A DNA stretch of 64,000 bases from Notamacropus eugenii. Taxonomy: Eukaryota > Chordata > Mammalia > Diprotodontia > Macropodidae. Below the pieces are notes generated by a model. It made no database searches, had not been told where the DNA came from, and saw only the letters and a program-made list of their open reading frames with translations. Location of the stretch: assembly GCF_028372415.1 (NCBI RefSeq), contig NC_092879.1, positions 92,962,741 to 93,026,740 of the forward strand. The letters are read 5' to 3'. Shown here piece by piece: positions 1 through 10,799 of the stretch. Positions within the stretch are counted from its first letter, which is position 1; each line of letters begins with the position of its first letter. Both the position numbers and the translations under genes were made by a program.

Positions 1-39
1 TGCACACTTTTCAGCTTTAAAAAAATAGGTGTGTTTTGG

Positions 40-267
40 GGCCCCAATAATGGCCCGAACCTTGTGTCCAACTCTCTGTGACCCCATTGGGGGTTTTCTT
101 GGCAGAGATGCTGGAGTGGTTTGCCATTTCCTTCTCCAGCTCATCGTACAGATGAGGAAACTGAGGCAAACAGAGTTAAGTGACTCAGGATCACACAGCT
201 AGTGCATGAGGCCAGATTTGAACTCAGGTTGTCTCTGTTCTCTAGCCACTGTACCACCCAGCTGCCT
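40..267 (-). mobile_element. tRNA-derived SINE with RTE-type tail (WALLSI/Mar type)
   Basis: Reads tail first: GTTTTCTTGGCAGAGATGCTGG, TTGCCATTTCCTTCTCCAG, then CACACAGCTAG and the reversed tRNA-like head ending in CACCCAGCTGCC. Minus-strand copy. Confidence 0.8.
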
Positions 268-272
268 TTACA

Positions 273-975
273 TAATCAGGACTTAATCCATGTTTGTTAC
301 TGATGGGGTTTGTTCTGGTGCTTCCTGACTTTCGGGACTTTTTTCCACCAGGACCTAGTACCCCTTTCTCCTGGAAGATCCTGCTACCCTCACAGCCTCT
401 TCTTCTGCTTGATCAGAAGAACCTCAGAACCTCCATTTTAAGGAAAATGCCCAGGTCAGTCTTATGTACACCTTCATTCCTCTGTGGGCTTCTCACTTTG
501 CTCTGGACTTGTTTTCTCCACCATTCGCCAGCATGGGTGCAGAATGTTCTAGAAGTGAGACCTCCTGTGTTCGCTGCTCAGACTCCCCCCATGCTAAGTT
601 TTGGCTAGCACCCTCTCAGCAGAAGCAAAAGCATGCCCACCCCTGTATGCTTCCCTAGCCCTAGCCTGGACACCGGTGCTGAGTGAAAGAGTGCTGCATT
701 TTGGGCCCTGCACGAAAGGGAAGACTGCTTGCAAAGGAAGAAGGGATCAACTCGGGTTCGAAGTGTGTGCCAGCCATATCTGTGACAAAAGGGAAGGATG
801 GAAAACTAAACCTCAACAGTCAACCGTCAACAAGCGTTTCTGATAAAAAGCCATCCCAGGGTGAAAAGGGCCCTGGGGTCCCAGATTTAGAATTGCAAGG
901 GGCATCTCTTCCAAGCTCCACATTTTACTGATGGAGAATCTAAGGCCCAGAGACACTAAATGACTCACCCCAGGT
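273..975. other. Unresolved sequence
   Basis: No gene or clear repeat seen. Short open frames here have no family resemblance. A MIR-like scrap (ACTGATGGAG...AAGGCCCAGAGA) lies at about 925-965. Confidence 0.4.
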
Positions 976-979
976 TAGC

Positions 980-1440
980 CTCTGTAGCCCTTCCTAACCA
1001 CCACCTCCTACCTTCCCAATACACCTCCCACCAAAACACACACTCACGTCCGTGACCCTGACCTCCTGGCTGTTCCACAAGACACTGGGTCTCTCTCTTC
1101 CAGGCATTTTCTCTGACTTCCTGGTGCCTGGAATGCTCTCCCTCCTCATTTTTTCCCCCCATCTTCCTTCAAATCCCAACTAAAACTTCATCTTCTCCAG
1201 GAAACCCCTCTTAATGCTACTACCTTCCCTTTCTTGCTTATTCCCTATTTCTCCTGCATATAGCTTGCTTTGTATATATTTGTTTGCATGTTCTCTTCCC
1301 CCATTAGACTGTGTGCTCCTTGAGGGCAGGGACTGGTTTTGTTTTTTTGTTTGTTTGTTTTTGGGTTTTTTTGCCTCCTTTAGTCCTTTAGTGCTTAGCA
1401 CAGTGCCTGGTAAATAGTAGGTACTTCATTGACTGACTGA
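980..1440 (+). mobile_element. L2 LINE 3' end
   Basis: Classic L2 end: TGGAATGCTCTCCCTCCTCA, CTCCAGGAAACCCCTCTTA, GTGTGCTCCTTGAGGGCAGG, ending CAGTGCCTGGTAAATAGTAG. Interrupted by a T/GTTT-rich patch at about 1340-1375. Confidence 0.85.
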
Positions 1441-2050
1441 AAGTAGGGAGAACCAACTTCTCGGGCTCCAAATCCAGCATCCTTTCCACTGCACCATGCT
1501 TCCAAAACCAATACATTGAACAAATATTATGGAGGGAAAGAAATAGTTTCAAAAATCTTCAAAGGGGACAGTCCCACAATGAATTCTCCCAGGCTCCTTT
1601 TCTTCAGGAAATGACAATGGAGTACCTGAGAGCAGCTCCAAAATGGTTCAAAAGAGCGATCGTGGGATTAGGACATGAGCAGAGTGCGTCACCGAAAAGA
1701 GAGCTGTCAGAGAAGACATGGAAAGAACAAGAGAGGGCACCATTTAGAACAGATGACAGAAACACTTCCAAGAGAGCAGGCAGAAGGAAAAAAGACAATG
1801 ATCCATTTGGATTTACAAAACCGTAGAACAAAAATGGAGGATGAAAATTAATTGGACAAAAGCAAATGATGAAACTGGATGGCCACATGAAGCTAAGGGA
1901 GCAAAGTGGGGAAAACAGGATGAGAAGACATGGCATTAGAAGGATAGATCTTCCACAAAAACATGCGGAAATAAAGTCTAAATATTGAACTTCAGGAAAT
2001 TATTCAGAAAAATTACCAAGAAAGATTGGAAAGAGAAGCTTAATTTCAGA
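1441..2050. other. Mostly unresolved, purine-rich
   Basis: Starts with a reversed SINE scrap to about 1505. The remainder is A/G-rich and matches no repeat I recall; it includes the 71-codon frame listed separately. Confidence 0.35.
1611..1826 (+). other. Unassigned 71-codon ORF, basic
   Basis: The frame starts MTMEYLRAAPKWFKRAIVG and runs Lys/Arg-rich to NDPFGFTKP and a TAG. An AATAAA (1970-1975) lies about 145 bases after the stop. It overlaps no repeat I recognise. It may be a chance frame or the tail of a decayed retrocopy. I do not recognise the protein and assign no function. Confidence 0.2.
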
Positions 2051-2054
2051 TCAC

Positions 2055-2225
2055 AGATCTAGGTTGGCAGGCCACCTAGTCCTCTCTCTTTACTTTACAG
2101 GTGAATAAACTGAGGCCCATAGAGGTTAGAGACTTTCTCAAGGCCACATGGGTAGTAAGTGGCAGAGATGAGATATGAACTCTGGTTTTCTGACAATAAT
2201 CCCAGTACCCTTCCCCCTGTACACA
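2055..2225 (-). mobile_element. MIR/Ther-1 SINE
   Basis: Reversed core: GGTGAATAAACTGAGGCCCA, CAAGGCCACATGGGTAGTAA, then TATGAACTCTGG. Confidence 0.75.
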
Positions 2226-2251
2226 AGCTAGCCATACAGAGATATTAAACT

Positions 2252-2594
2252 GTCTTATCAGCCAGAAAGTTCTGCCCGCAAACATTCTTGTTCTTTCATT
2301 TATCTAACACTGGGACACTGTGTTTGATTATCCCTGGGTCTGCTTAGCTAGTTGTGTGCCCTTGATCTACTTTTCGATTTTGTCGAACTTGTGTCGAATT
2401 TGTACCAAATACTTTTGGTGACCATGGCTTTTGAATACAGTTTGAGTCTGAGTAATACTATGTTTCCTTGGCTCATATTTTTTCTTTATCATTGCCCTGG
2501 GAGGGGAGGATTCTCAAATGTTTGTTCTCCAAAAGGAATGTTTTTATCAAGTTCAATGAAGTCGATTTTTGATAGTTTGCTATCGTGCCAAATC
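2252..2594 (+). repeat. Left arm of a long inverted repeat
   Basis: Matches the reverse complement of 3510-3838 from GTCTTATCAGCCAGAAAGTT to TGATAGTTTGCTAT. By eye about 90 percent identical, with one gap of about 16 bases near 2385-2410. The family is unknown. Confidence 0.85.
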
Positions 2595-3509
2595 TTTGGA
2601 GGCAGTGGTGTGCCCTATCTTGCTGCCACATAGGAAAAACAATCATTCTTTATGGAAATACAGATAAATAGCCCAGAGAGAAGTACAAGCTTCACCACAC
2701 AACCAACAAGGAACTCTGAGTATCCCTCAACAGTTGCTTCTCTATATAAAAGCAACCTCTTAGGGTATCTGCTTCACACTTGAGAGTCCACCTCTGACCA
2801 GATGATCAGAAAGAGCCCTAACCTACCTTTGATGAGACCCCATTCCCATTTTCTCCTCCCTTCTTGAGCAGAGTTGCTCAAGCCATGAGTTGTCTCCTGA
2901 TTTCTGCCTTCCCTCGGCCTTCCTTCTTTCTGCCTGAGCAGCTTTCTAAAACTCCAGTGTCCCATTGCACTCCCCAAATAGGAATTTGCTACCAAAGGAA
3001 TGCAGCTTCTTATTTAAGAACTAGTAAGACAGTTCTTCCTCTTTTCCTCCTGATTTTTTAGACCCCATGAGATCCTTTCCTCCTCAGCTTGTTCTCTTAC
3101 GTACCATATGAAAGTTACCAGTGTTAGCCTTGATTACTCCTAGTTGTAGAAAAACTTTCTTTCTTTGCTTCGTCCTTTTCTTGCTGTATCTACTTACTTA
3201 ACTTTCTTCTTTTTCTCTCACTTGTTGACCTTGGGTTTTCAAATGTATAGTTCAACTCTTTTCTGTAAGTGCTCTGAATTTTTTCACCTTTGCATAAAAA
3301 CCACTTTTTTTGTGGATGATTAGTTACATTAATGTTTTTGGAAATGCTAATTTAGAGTATGGAATTGTTTTTGCTTCTACTTTTCAGAATACCATATTTC
3401 CTTTTTGCCTTCTATTTCTCATAGTTGAGGAATAGTCTTGTGTGATTCTGATTGATTTTATTTGGTCTATGAAGGTTTTTCTTTTGGCTGATTACAATAG
3501 CTGTCATCT
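2595..3509. other. Spacer of the inverted repeat
   Basis: About 0.9 kb between the arms. It holds a promoter-like TCTATATAAAAGC at about 2741-2753 followed by TCTGCTTCACACTTGAG, which looks LTR-like, and a T-rich second half. No coding frame is recognised. Confidence 0.4.
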
Positions 3510-3838
3510 ACTGTTTGGTGCTATAGCAAACTATCAAAAATCTGCTTCGTTGAACTTGACAAAAACATTTCTTTTGGAGAACAAACATTTGAGAATCCTC
3601 CCCTCCCAGGGCAATGATAAAGAAAAATTAGGGGCCAAGGCAACATAGTATTACTCAGACTCAAACTGTATTCAAAAGCCATGGTCACTAAAAGTACAAA
3701 TTTGATACTAAATCAAAAAGTAGATCAAGGGCACATAACTAGCTAAGCAGACCCTGGGATAATCAGACGCAGTATCCCAGTGTTAGATAAATGCAAGAAC
3801 AAAAATATTTGTAGGCAGAACTTTCTGGCTGATAAGAC
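3510..3838 (-). repeat. Right arm of a long inverted repeat
   Basis: Reverse-complement partner of 2252-2594. It ends at GATAAGAC, where similarity to the left arm stops sharply. The outer flanks do not match each other. Confidence 0.85.
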
Positions 3839-3969
3839 TTTCTGTTCAGAAAATCTGCGAAGCAGTTTGGTTTCCAGAAGCACCTTATTCTAGGCAGCCC
3901 AACAAGCTCCAAACAAATCGAGAATATTCAATATTACAAGTTAGAGCATTTAGAAAATTTCAGAGACTG

Positions 3970-4285
3970 AAAAGAGGTTCCCTTTACAACTATCCATGAG
4001 AGGAAAGTTCACAACCAAACACAGGATAGAGGTTATCATAAAAGATAAAATAGACTATTTTGATTACATAAAATTCAAAAATAATATGCCTAGAAGAAGC
4101 AGAGCAAACACTGACGGGGAGGGGGGTAGGAAATCTTCACCTCCATTATGTCTCTCAATTCTGATATCCAAGATGCATAGAGAACTGACCAAAACACATG
4201 GCACTAAGACCCATTTTCCAATAGATACATGATCAAAAGATGGGAACGAATAGTTCCCCGAAGAAAAATAAACTATCAACAACCT
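3970..4285 (+). mobile_element. L1 ORF2 3' part, broken
   Basis: Follows the L1 ORF2 C-terminal region: AAAATAGACTATTTTGATTA, then the ATCCAAGATGCATAGAGAACTG and AATAGATACATGATCAAAAG landmarks. It appears to continue after a 1.7 kb interruption at 5986. Confidence 0.75.
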
Positions 4286-5985
4286 TGTGAGGCTGTACAA
4301 GGTACATGTCTGCATGGGTTGCCTAACTGGAGATTATAAGGGGTGTTGATGAGGATCTCTGGAATCCTATCCACTCTTCTCCAAGGCAAATTCCTGCCTT
4401 AGGAGGAACAAGAGAAGGGCCACAGGGTTTGGCGTTCTTTCTTCCAGTTTCTGAGAGGGGTATGGGATTACAATGTTTTCTATAGGCCCTCCTAAATATT
4501 GCTGGTATTGGGACATGATTTAGGTTCAAGACCAAGAGCCCCTTCCCTAGTCTTCAACTTAGATTAGCTAAGATTTGGCTTCTTCCCATGAAATGCTAGT
4601 TATACATAAGACCATCACCAAGTGAATAGAGAGAAAACCCATTTATGCAAGCAAATAGGAAGTGGAAATGAGAAAAGTTATATGGATTAGAATATACTAG
4701 AAAACATACAGTGGATGGCCTCTCCAGCTGGGAGCAAAATAAGTCAAATCCAGAAAGAGGTCCCAATTTCATCCAAGCAGAAATTCCCTGAAGTCTTTAG
4801 AGAGGCCAGCTCAAAATCAGGGGCATTTGGTAAAGCTGGCTTCTCCTACATGGCTGCCGCTTCCAAAGTCAGTGTGCCTCTCTCCACTGGTTGGAGTTGG
4901 TCCCCAAAAGAATGTTTGTTAACATATATATCCTCATGAAGATAATGAAAAATATTTTCTCTGCTCCGAACGCCACCCATGCAGGTTACATTATTCCTCA
5001 GGCTGCACCTTTGCAATCCCTTGGCAAAAGTCACCTGAGGTAAGCTTGAAATATACTTCCAAAATACAAGCATCAATGTTTTCATATCTAACATTCCCAT
5101 AGGACTTTAAGGTTTACAAAGCACTTTATAAATGTTATCTCATTTGATCCTCAGAACAACCCTGGGAGGGAGGTGCTGTTATTATTCCCATTTTGCATTT
5201 GAGGAAACTGAGGCAGATAAAGGTGAAGTGACTTATCCAGAGTCACACTGCTAACAAATGTCTGAGGCTGGATTGGAACTCAGATCATCCTGACTCCAGG
5301 TCCAGAATTCGATAGAGATAGTGCTGTGGCTCCACTTAGCTGTCTCATGTTGTTGCTTTAAAATACAAGGGTGATTTTCCTGGCATCCCAGGGAACCAAC
5401 CTATGGTACAGCTGAAAACAACAGAAAACAAATATCCATGGGTAGTACCTACAGTAGACATGAAACTCTAGAGAGCTTTACCCCACAAAGCACTGCTGTG
5501 ACCATGTGCCTATGTTATATGTAGGACAGAGAGCACAGGTAGCTCAAGTATGTGCATAGCCCTAGTACACAGCCAACGGACATCAGAGAAATGAAGCAGA
5601 TTCGAATGTACCGGAAAGTGCCTAAGTGAATAAAACCTAAAGTGAGATAGCTCAACTCAAATTAAAAGAGGACCTGACCTCACCCAAGTAGAAATTCCCT
5701 GACATCTCTAGGGAGACAAGCTGGAAGTCAGGGACATGGTGAAGAGCCAGCTTCCTCTACACTGCCCTCCCTAGCATCCAAATTCTCTTTCTCTTTCCCC
5801 CATTTGGAGTTGGTCCCCTGAAGAAAATATCTGTTACCATGCATAGTCCTGTCAAAAACAGAAAGGAAAATGTCTCACTTCTCGCAAAGCTCTCACACCA
5901 ATTCTCTGCCACATTCAGGCACAGAAGCCTTGGATCATCAGCATTTTTTCCACTGGTCTAGAGCCATGCTTAAGTGGTTTAGTTT
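4286..5985. mobile_element. Old LTR-like element with two direct copies, inside L1
   Basis: Two diverged copies in the same orientation (about 4690-5000 and 5640-5890) share GAAATTCCCTGAAGTCT-like and TTGGAGTTGGTCCCC-like blocks, roughly 70 percent alike by eye. They sit within a 1.7 kb stretch that splits an L1. This suggests LTRs of an old, broken LTR element. The family is unassigned and no coding domain is recognised. A MIR lies between the copies. Confidence 0.4.
5105..5345 (-). mobile_element. MIR/Ther-1 SINE
   Basis: Starts GGTTTACAAAGCACTTTATA, then TCATTTGATCCTCAGAACAA, GAGGAAACTGAGGCAGATAA and the reversed head. Nearly full length. Confidence 0.85.
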
Positions 5986-6252
5986 GAAACCTAGGTTAAA
6001 ACCATATTAAAAAATCCTCCAAATCATTAGTAATAAGAAAATAGAAAATGAAAATAACTCTAAGGTTTTACCTCATACCCAACAAATTGTCAAAGATGCT
6101 AAAAAATAGCAATCATCAATGTTGAAAGGACTTTGTAAAACAGGGACACCAATACTTTGTTGGAGCTATGACCTGATCCAACCATTCTGGTTGAATATAT
6201 GTGTGTGTATATGTACATATGCATATATACATATGAACACACACACACACAC

Positions 6253-6299
<47 letters not shown>

Positions 6300-6360
6300 T
6301 TTAAAGCAAAATATTCATAGCAACTCTTTTGGTGGAAGTAAAAAAACTAGGAACAAACTA
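5986..6360 (+). mobile_element. L1 3' end, broken by a microsatellite
   Basis: Continues L1: ATGAAAATAACTCTAAGGTT, CTGATCCAACCATTCTGG, and after the microsatellite AATATTCATAGCAACTCTTT. Confidence 0.75.
6195..6300. repeat. Mixed TG/TA/CA microsatellite
   Basis: Alternating purine-pyrimidine tract of about 105 bases: TGTG, CATA, CACA and long AT runs. It lies within L1 3' sequence. Confidence 0.95.
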
Positions 6361-6369
6361 GAATGGCTT

Positions 6370-6650
6370 GTCATTCTCCTACCTGGTATCAATCTGAAGC
6401 CCAGCTACCTTCTACATGAAACTTTCCTTTATTTCCCCAGTTGGAAGTGATGTGTCCTTCTGAACCTCTGAGGCACTTTGCACATCTTAAGTCACCTTTC
6501 ACTTTGTGAATATAAGGTTCTGTTAATCTCTTAGCTCCCCTACAATACTCTGGGCTTCTCATAGGCAGAGCTCTAGCTTATTTACCTCTGTCTCTCCTCT
6601 CCTCCACCCACTAGCTCAGTGTCTGGAACAACACCTTGCACACAGTTGGT
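6370..6650 (+). mobile_element. L2 LINE 3' end
   Basis: Diverged L2 tail: CTTCTCATAGGCAGAGCTCT, TAGCTCAGTGTCTGGAACA. Confidence 0.6.
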
Positions 6651-6654
6651 AGCC

Positions 6655-7012
6655 TTGTCTCCTCTCTGCATACTCCTTGTTCTCATCTAGCTCTGGGCAT
6701 TTTCACTGGCTGTCTTTCCCAGCCTGACTGGAATACTCTCCCTCCTCATCTCCCGTCCTGGCCTCTACCTTCTTTCAAGTCCCAGTTAAAATCCCACTTT
6801 CTACGAGAAGACTTTTCTGATCCCCCTCAAATTCTGGTGCCTTCCTTCTGTTGTTTATTCCCAATTTTTCTTTTTTTTTTCTTGGCACTTCATAGCTATT
6901 TGTCTGTTATCTTTCCCATTCAGTTGGGAGCTCCCTGAGAGCCTCTAATTGAACCCCTGACACTTGGCACCATGCCTGGCACATACTAAATGCTTGATAA
7001 ATGCAAATTGAC
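6655..7012 (+). mobile_element. L2 LINE 3' end
   Basis: Clear L2: CTGGAATACTCTCCCTCCTC, TTGGGAGCTCCCTGAGAGCC, CATGCCTGGCACATACTAAA. Second of two tandemly placed L2 tails. Confidence 0.85.
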
Positions 7013-7825
7013 CACCTGAATTGAAGTGGAACCCCCTCAAAAAATCTCCTGTAACCCTGAGTTTTTGGAATAGGTGAATTAGATTTTAATAGTCAATAAA
7101 CCCAACCGATGTTTGAATATTGTTAAAGCTAATTCAGATGAATGATTTTAGTTCATACTAGGAGGAGTAAAAAGGGGGGGAGGAATATAACAGGTCAAAT
7201 GATAAGATTCAACAAATCATCCCATTTTCCAGATAAGAGAATCGAGATTTAACAAGGGAAAAGGTGACACATTTACTGCCATCTTCACCACCATGAGAGA
7301 ATGCTCAGGGGGGATGATACAAAAAGCCATCCTTCACAGAGACTCTAAGCTCAGCTAGCGCAGCACTTGTAAACTATCCATCTCAGTTGGAAAAAAAACA
7401 ACCATCAGAAGCCTTGGCTTTGTGCCAGTGAGCTAAAGCTAATGAACCAAGCTAGGAACCACTACCCAAGCATCAATTAACTGACAATTCTCATAATCAA
7501 TTGCCAAGTATCTCTGAGCCAAAGGAGTCCAGAACAATGTATGACAGGGAAAGATATTCCTTGTAGTATTTAACTCTTCTTTCATTATGACATTATGTCT
7601 ACTTATGATGACCCTCTAAGTCTGAACCTGACTTTCCAAGTGCTCTTTCTTAAATGGTTAATAAAAAGGGGACTTGAGGTTGGAAAGAAAAAGAAATCGC
7701 TCTTAATCCAATAGTAGGTTTAATAGCTTTTGCCTACCTGGGAGATAAGGCTGACTTCTGCCTTGAGCATGTCAAGGGTGACCTCACTTTCTTTGATAGG
7801 GATAATAGGGTATAAAGCTGGCATT
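7013..7825. other. Unresolved sequence
   Basis: No gene, RNA or clear repeat seen. Base composition is ordinary. Confidence 0.4.
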
Positions 7826-8040
7826 AAGAGTTGACATTTCTCTGGTGCTTACCATGTGCCAGGCACTATCTTAAGTCCTTTGCAATTACTAACTCATGTG
7901 ATCCTAACAACAACCCTGGGAGGTAAATACTTTTATTATCCCCGTTTACAGGTGAGGAAACTGAGGCCAACAGGGGTAATGTGACTTGCCGAAGCTCACA
8001 TAACTAGTGTCTGAAATCTTCCTGACTCCAGGCCCACCGC
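7826..8040 (-). mobile_element. MIR SINE
   Basis: CATGTGCCAGGCACTATCTT, CAACAACCCTGGGAGGTAAA, GGTGAGGAAACTGAGGCCAA. Confidence 0.85.
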
Positions 8041-8059
8041 TCAATCCTGTGAAAAATCT

Positions 8060-8260
8060 TCCAGGTTTGGTGAGTCACAGAAGACACAAGTAGCTTCTTT
8101 TCATCAGTGAGCACTAGTGGAAGGGGCTGCCCTGGGAGGGAGTGGGTTTCCTTTCACTGGAAGTCTTCAAGCAGAGGCTGGACTGAGAATGCTGGAGAGG
8201 GCATTTTTGTTCATATCTGCACCCTTTGAGATCCCTGCTAACTGCTCCAACTGAGTCCTG
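8060..8260 (+). mobile_element. CR1/L3 LINE 3' end
   Basis: GGCTGCCCTGGGAGGGAGTG and AAGTCTTCAAGCAGAGGCTG are the standard CR1-type 3' end landmarks. Confidence 0.8.
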
Positions 8261-8529
8261 ACACAAATTCAAGCCATAGCTGGGGCGGAAGAGAGAAAAA
8301 AACCAAACAGATAAAAAGATATTTCCTGGTGAAGGCCGTTAGCCATGGGAATTTTCCCAGAGCAGATGTTCCCTTCTATAAAAGAGGGATGATAATATTT
8401 GACATTTGCGTGCACATTTAGGGGAAGAGGGTAGGGACCTGGGATTTCACTCCCTCTGGTCTGCAGATCAGCAACTCTTATACCTTTGAGTCTCAGAGAG
8501 TTGCCTGGGGACATAAGAAGCAAAAGAAT

Positions 8530-8800
8530 TTGCCCATATTATTCTGCCCATTTTGCAGATGAGAAGTAAAAGAATTTTCCTGTGGTTACACAGCCAGGAA
8601 AGGCTCACTTGAGGATGGGGCACTTCAGCCACAGGGTTTACCTTCATACTCTTGTAGGTTTATAATACTACTCTGTGGTAGCAGTCCCCCCCCCCCCCCC
8701 CCCGCCCCCCTGCCTCCCGAAAAGGAACTTATTCAAGGTCACACAGCAAGCCGATGACAGAGCCCAGGTTACATCACAGGTCTCATAAAGCTCCTCCCCT
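8530..8800 (-). mobile_element. MIR-type SINE pieces around a C run
   Basis: MIR blocks at about 8550-8640 (CATTTTGCAGATGAGAAG, TTACACAGCCAGGAAAGG) and 8720-8790 (TCAAGGTCACACAGCAAG), split by the poly-C tract. Confidence 0.55.
8685..8710. repeat. Poly-C tract
   Basis: Nineteen consecutive C, one G, then six C. Such runs are prone to length errors. Confidence 0.95.
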
Positions 8801-8829
8801 GTGCCTTTTCTGTCGTTTCACATTAGCTC

Positions 8830-10384
8830 TCCATGATGGAGGACAACAAAAATGAGGCTGAAATCTCGAAATAAATTGTACTCGAAATAAATGAAAGATA
8901 TTGCATTAGATCTGGAGCATTAGGGGGAATCTCTCAGGAAGCAGGAGACTGAAATGTCTGCTTTTCTATCTGGAGATCATATCCACATGTTGAGCCATTC
9001 TGTGCTCTCTCATTTCCCCCTTGTGGGTGAGAACTTTAAAGTCCCTACTACTTGGGCTGTGTCTACACAACTCTAGAAGCCTCAATTTAAGCCACTGACA
9101 TCAAACTGGTTGTATGACATCACGTCCACAAAACAACTGATGGATTAATTTCTTTTTCTCTTCCACTGTTATCTATCTTGTCACCACGTAGACACAAGTT
9201 CTTTAGTGAGCCCCAAACAGGCACAGAAAAGCAACACAAATCAGCACGTTTGTGCCCGAGCATTTAAGATGCAAATGGAAACCATCCCATCTCTCCTTTG
9301 TTGAATTCCACCCCTAAGTCTTCCTTGTTCCTGATGATACTATGATGACTCAACTTCTTCCTAGGTTTTTCAAAAATGAGTGACCATGGGGCTTCTAGCC
9401 AGGAAAATATGGGGAAAGTTTCAAAATCTGTTAACACTTTTCAATCAAATACAAGAATATCTGTTGAGTAATTCATTGGATCAGGAATTAAACAAGCTGT
9501 TTCTAAGGTAGAAGCAGCCTGCAGCAAAGACAAAAGATAAAGTCTGCCTACTGCCTCCCCGCAGATGTACCCTGTGGCCAAGATCCCAATTTTTTTAATT
9601 TTGATCAATAAAGCCAATGTTGAATTAAGTGCTCTTTCCTTTCATTAGAATAGCGCTGCCCAAATGCTTTTTGTCAATTAAAAAAAAGAATATAAAGCTG
9701 TGCGTCTGGTTAAAAATCAGCTCTTCAGCATGGCTCATTATGCACATGAGTGCCTATAATTCACAAAGCTGAGAGGTGTTAGCATTGCTGAAACACACAC
9801 ACACACACACACACACACATCCAGCTATCAGAAAAAAAACACCACTTAAACAGAGGCATCTGCCTGCATTATCATTCTGCAGGTTGTCTTTGAACAGACA
9901 AAGCGAACAAAGAGAAAGGTGGCAGCTGCTCTGCATCCAAGCCAGGCAAAAGCTTGTCCTTCCTGGGAAAACATGAGCCCTCCCCCCAATCAGGCCTTTG
10001 CTCTCCAGTTTCTGCAAGCGACTCCAGAAGAAGAGATTTTCTAATATTTTTTTCAGCAAATGATGCTAGACTCTATCCTTATTATCTCTGTACCTTCAAG
10101 GAGGAGGGGGCAGAGAGATCATAATGTAAGAAAAGCCAAGCCTCTGGCTTCCTCAAAGGAAATATTAGTGAGCACCCATCCTTTGAAATTGAACAATTCA
10201 GCTAACAGATCCAACAATACTGTGAAATGGAACAAGATTTTCTGCATCAAATACAGTTTGGTTTTTGCTTTCTCGCTTTTTTCTTTTTTTGCTGGAGGCA
10301 GTCTGAACGGAGAGGCAGTGTGGTGGAGTACAGTGGTTAATCTCAAATAGGAGAGGAGACAAAAGGTACAGAAGGTTCCCTGTG
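8830..10384. other. Repeat-poor stretch, possible conserved noncoding DNA
   Basis: Apart from a CA repeat at 9793-9819 no interspersed repeat is recognised over about 1.5 kb, the longest such stretch downstream of RAB9B. 9580-9760 is AT-rich with several TAAT/ATTA cores (TCAATTAAAA, ATTATGCACATGA). It could hold an enhancer, but only conservation data could show it. No coding frame is convincing. Confidence 0.3.
9793..9819. repeat. CA microsatellite
   Basis: About 13 AC units. Confidence 0.95.
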
Positions 10385-10550
10385 GCCCACGTACTGATTT
10401 AGTTTGAAAATGTAATATTATCTATGTTTTATTGTATTTTAATTTATTTTGTTCAATGTTTCCCAATTACATTTTGATCTGGTTCAGGCCTCACTTGGGA
10501 GTGTTGTGAGAGGCATATGGCCCATGAGGCCTGTGCTTGATGCCTCTGGT
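10385..10550. mobile_element. Old DNA-transposon-like fragment
   Basis: TTTCCCAATTACATTTTGAT, CTGGTTCAGGCCTCACTTGG and TGTGAGAGGCATATGGCCCA recall a CpG-decayed hAT-type end; the family is not certain. A similar end is seen at about 11120-11195. Confidence 0.35.
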
Positions 10551-10554
10551 GTAG

Positions 10555-10790
10555 AGTTACCATGTTGGAGTAGGAGTCAAGAACACCTGAGTTCAAAAGC
10601 TGACTCAGACACTAAGCTATATGACTTTGGGTGAGTCATTTAACCTTGCTCAGCCTCAGTTTCCTTATCTGTAAAATGGAAGTCATAATAGCACCAACCT
10701 AACAATGTTGTTAGACTCAGATGAGATAATATATGTAAAGTGCTTTGCAAATCTTAAAGCATCTCTTAAATGTTAACTATTTTTATTCGA
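10555..10790 (+). mobile_element. MIR SINE
   Basis: GAGTCAAGAACACCTGAGTT, TCAGTTTCCTTATCTGTAAA, TATGTAAAGTGCTTTGCAAA. Confidence 0.85.
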
Positions 10791-10799
10791 AAATGTTCT

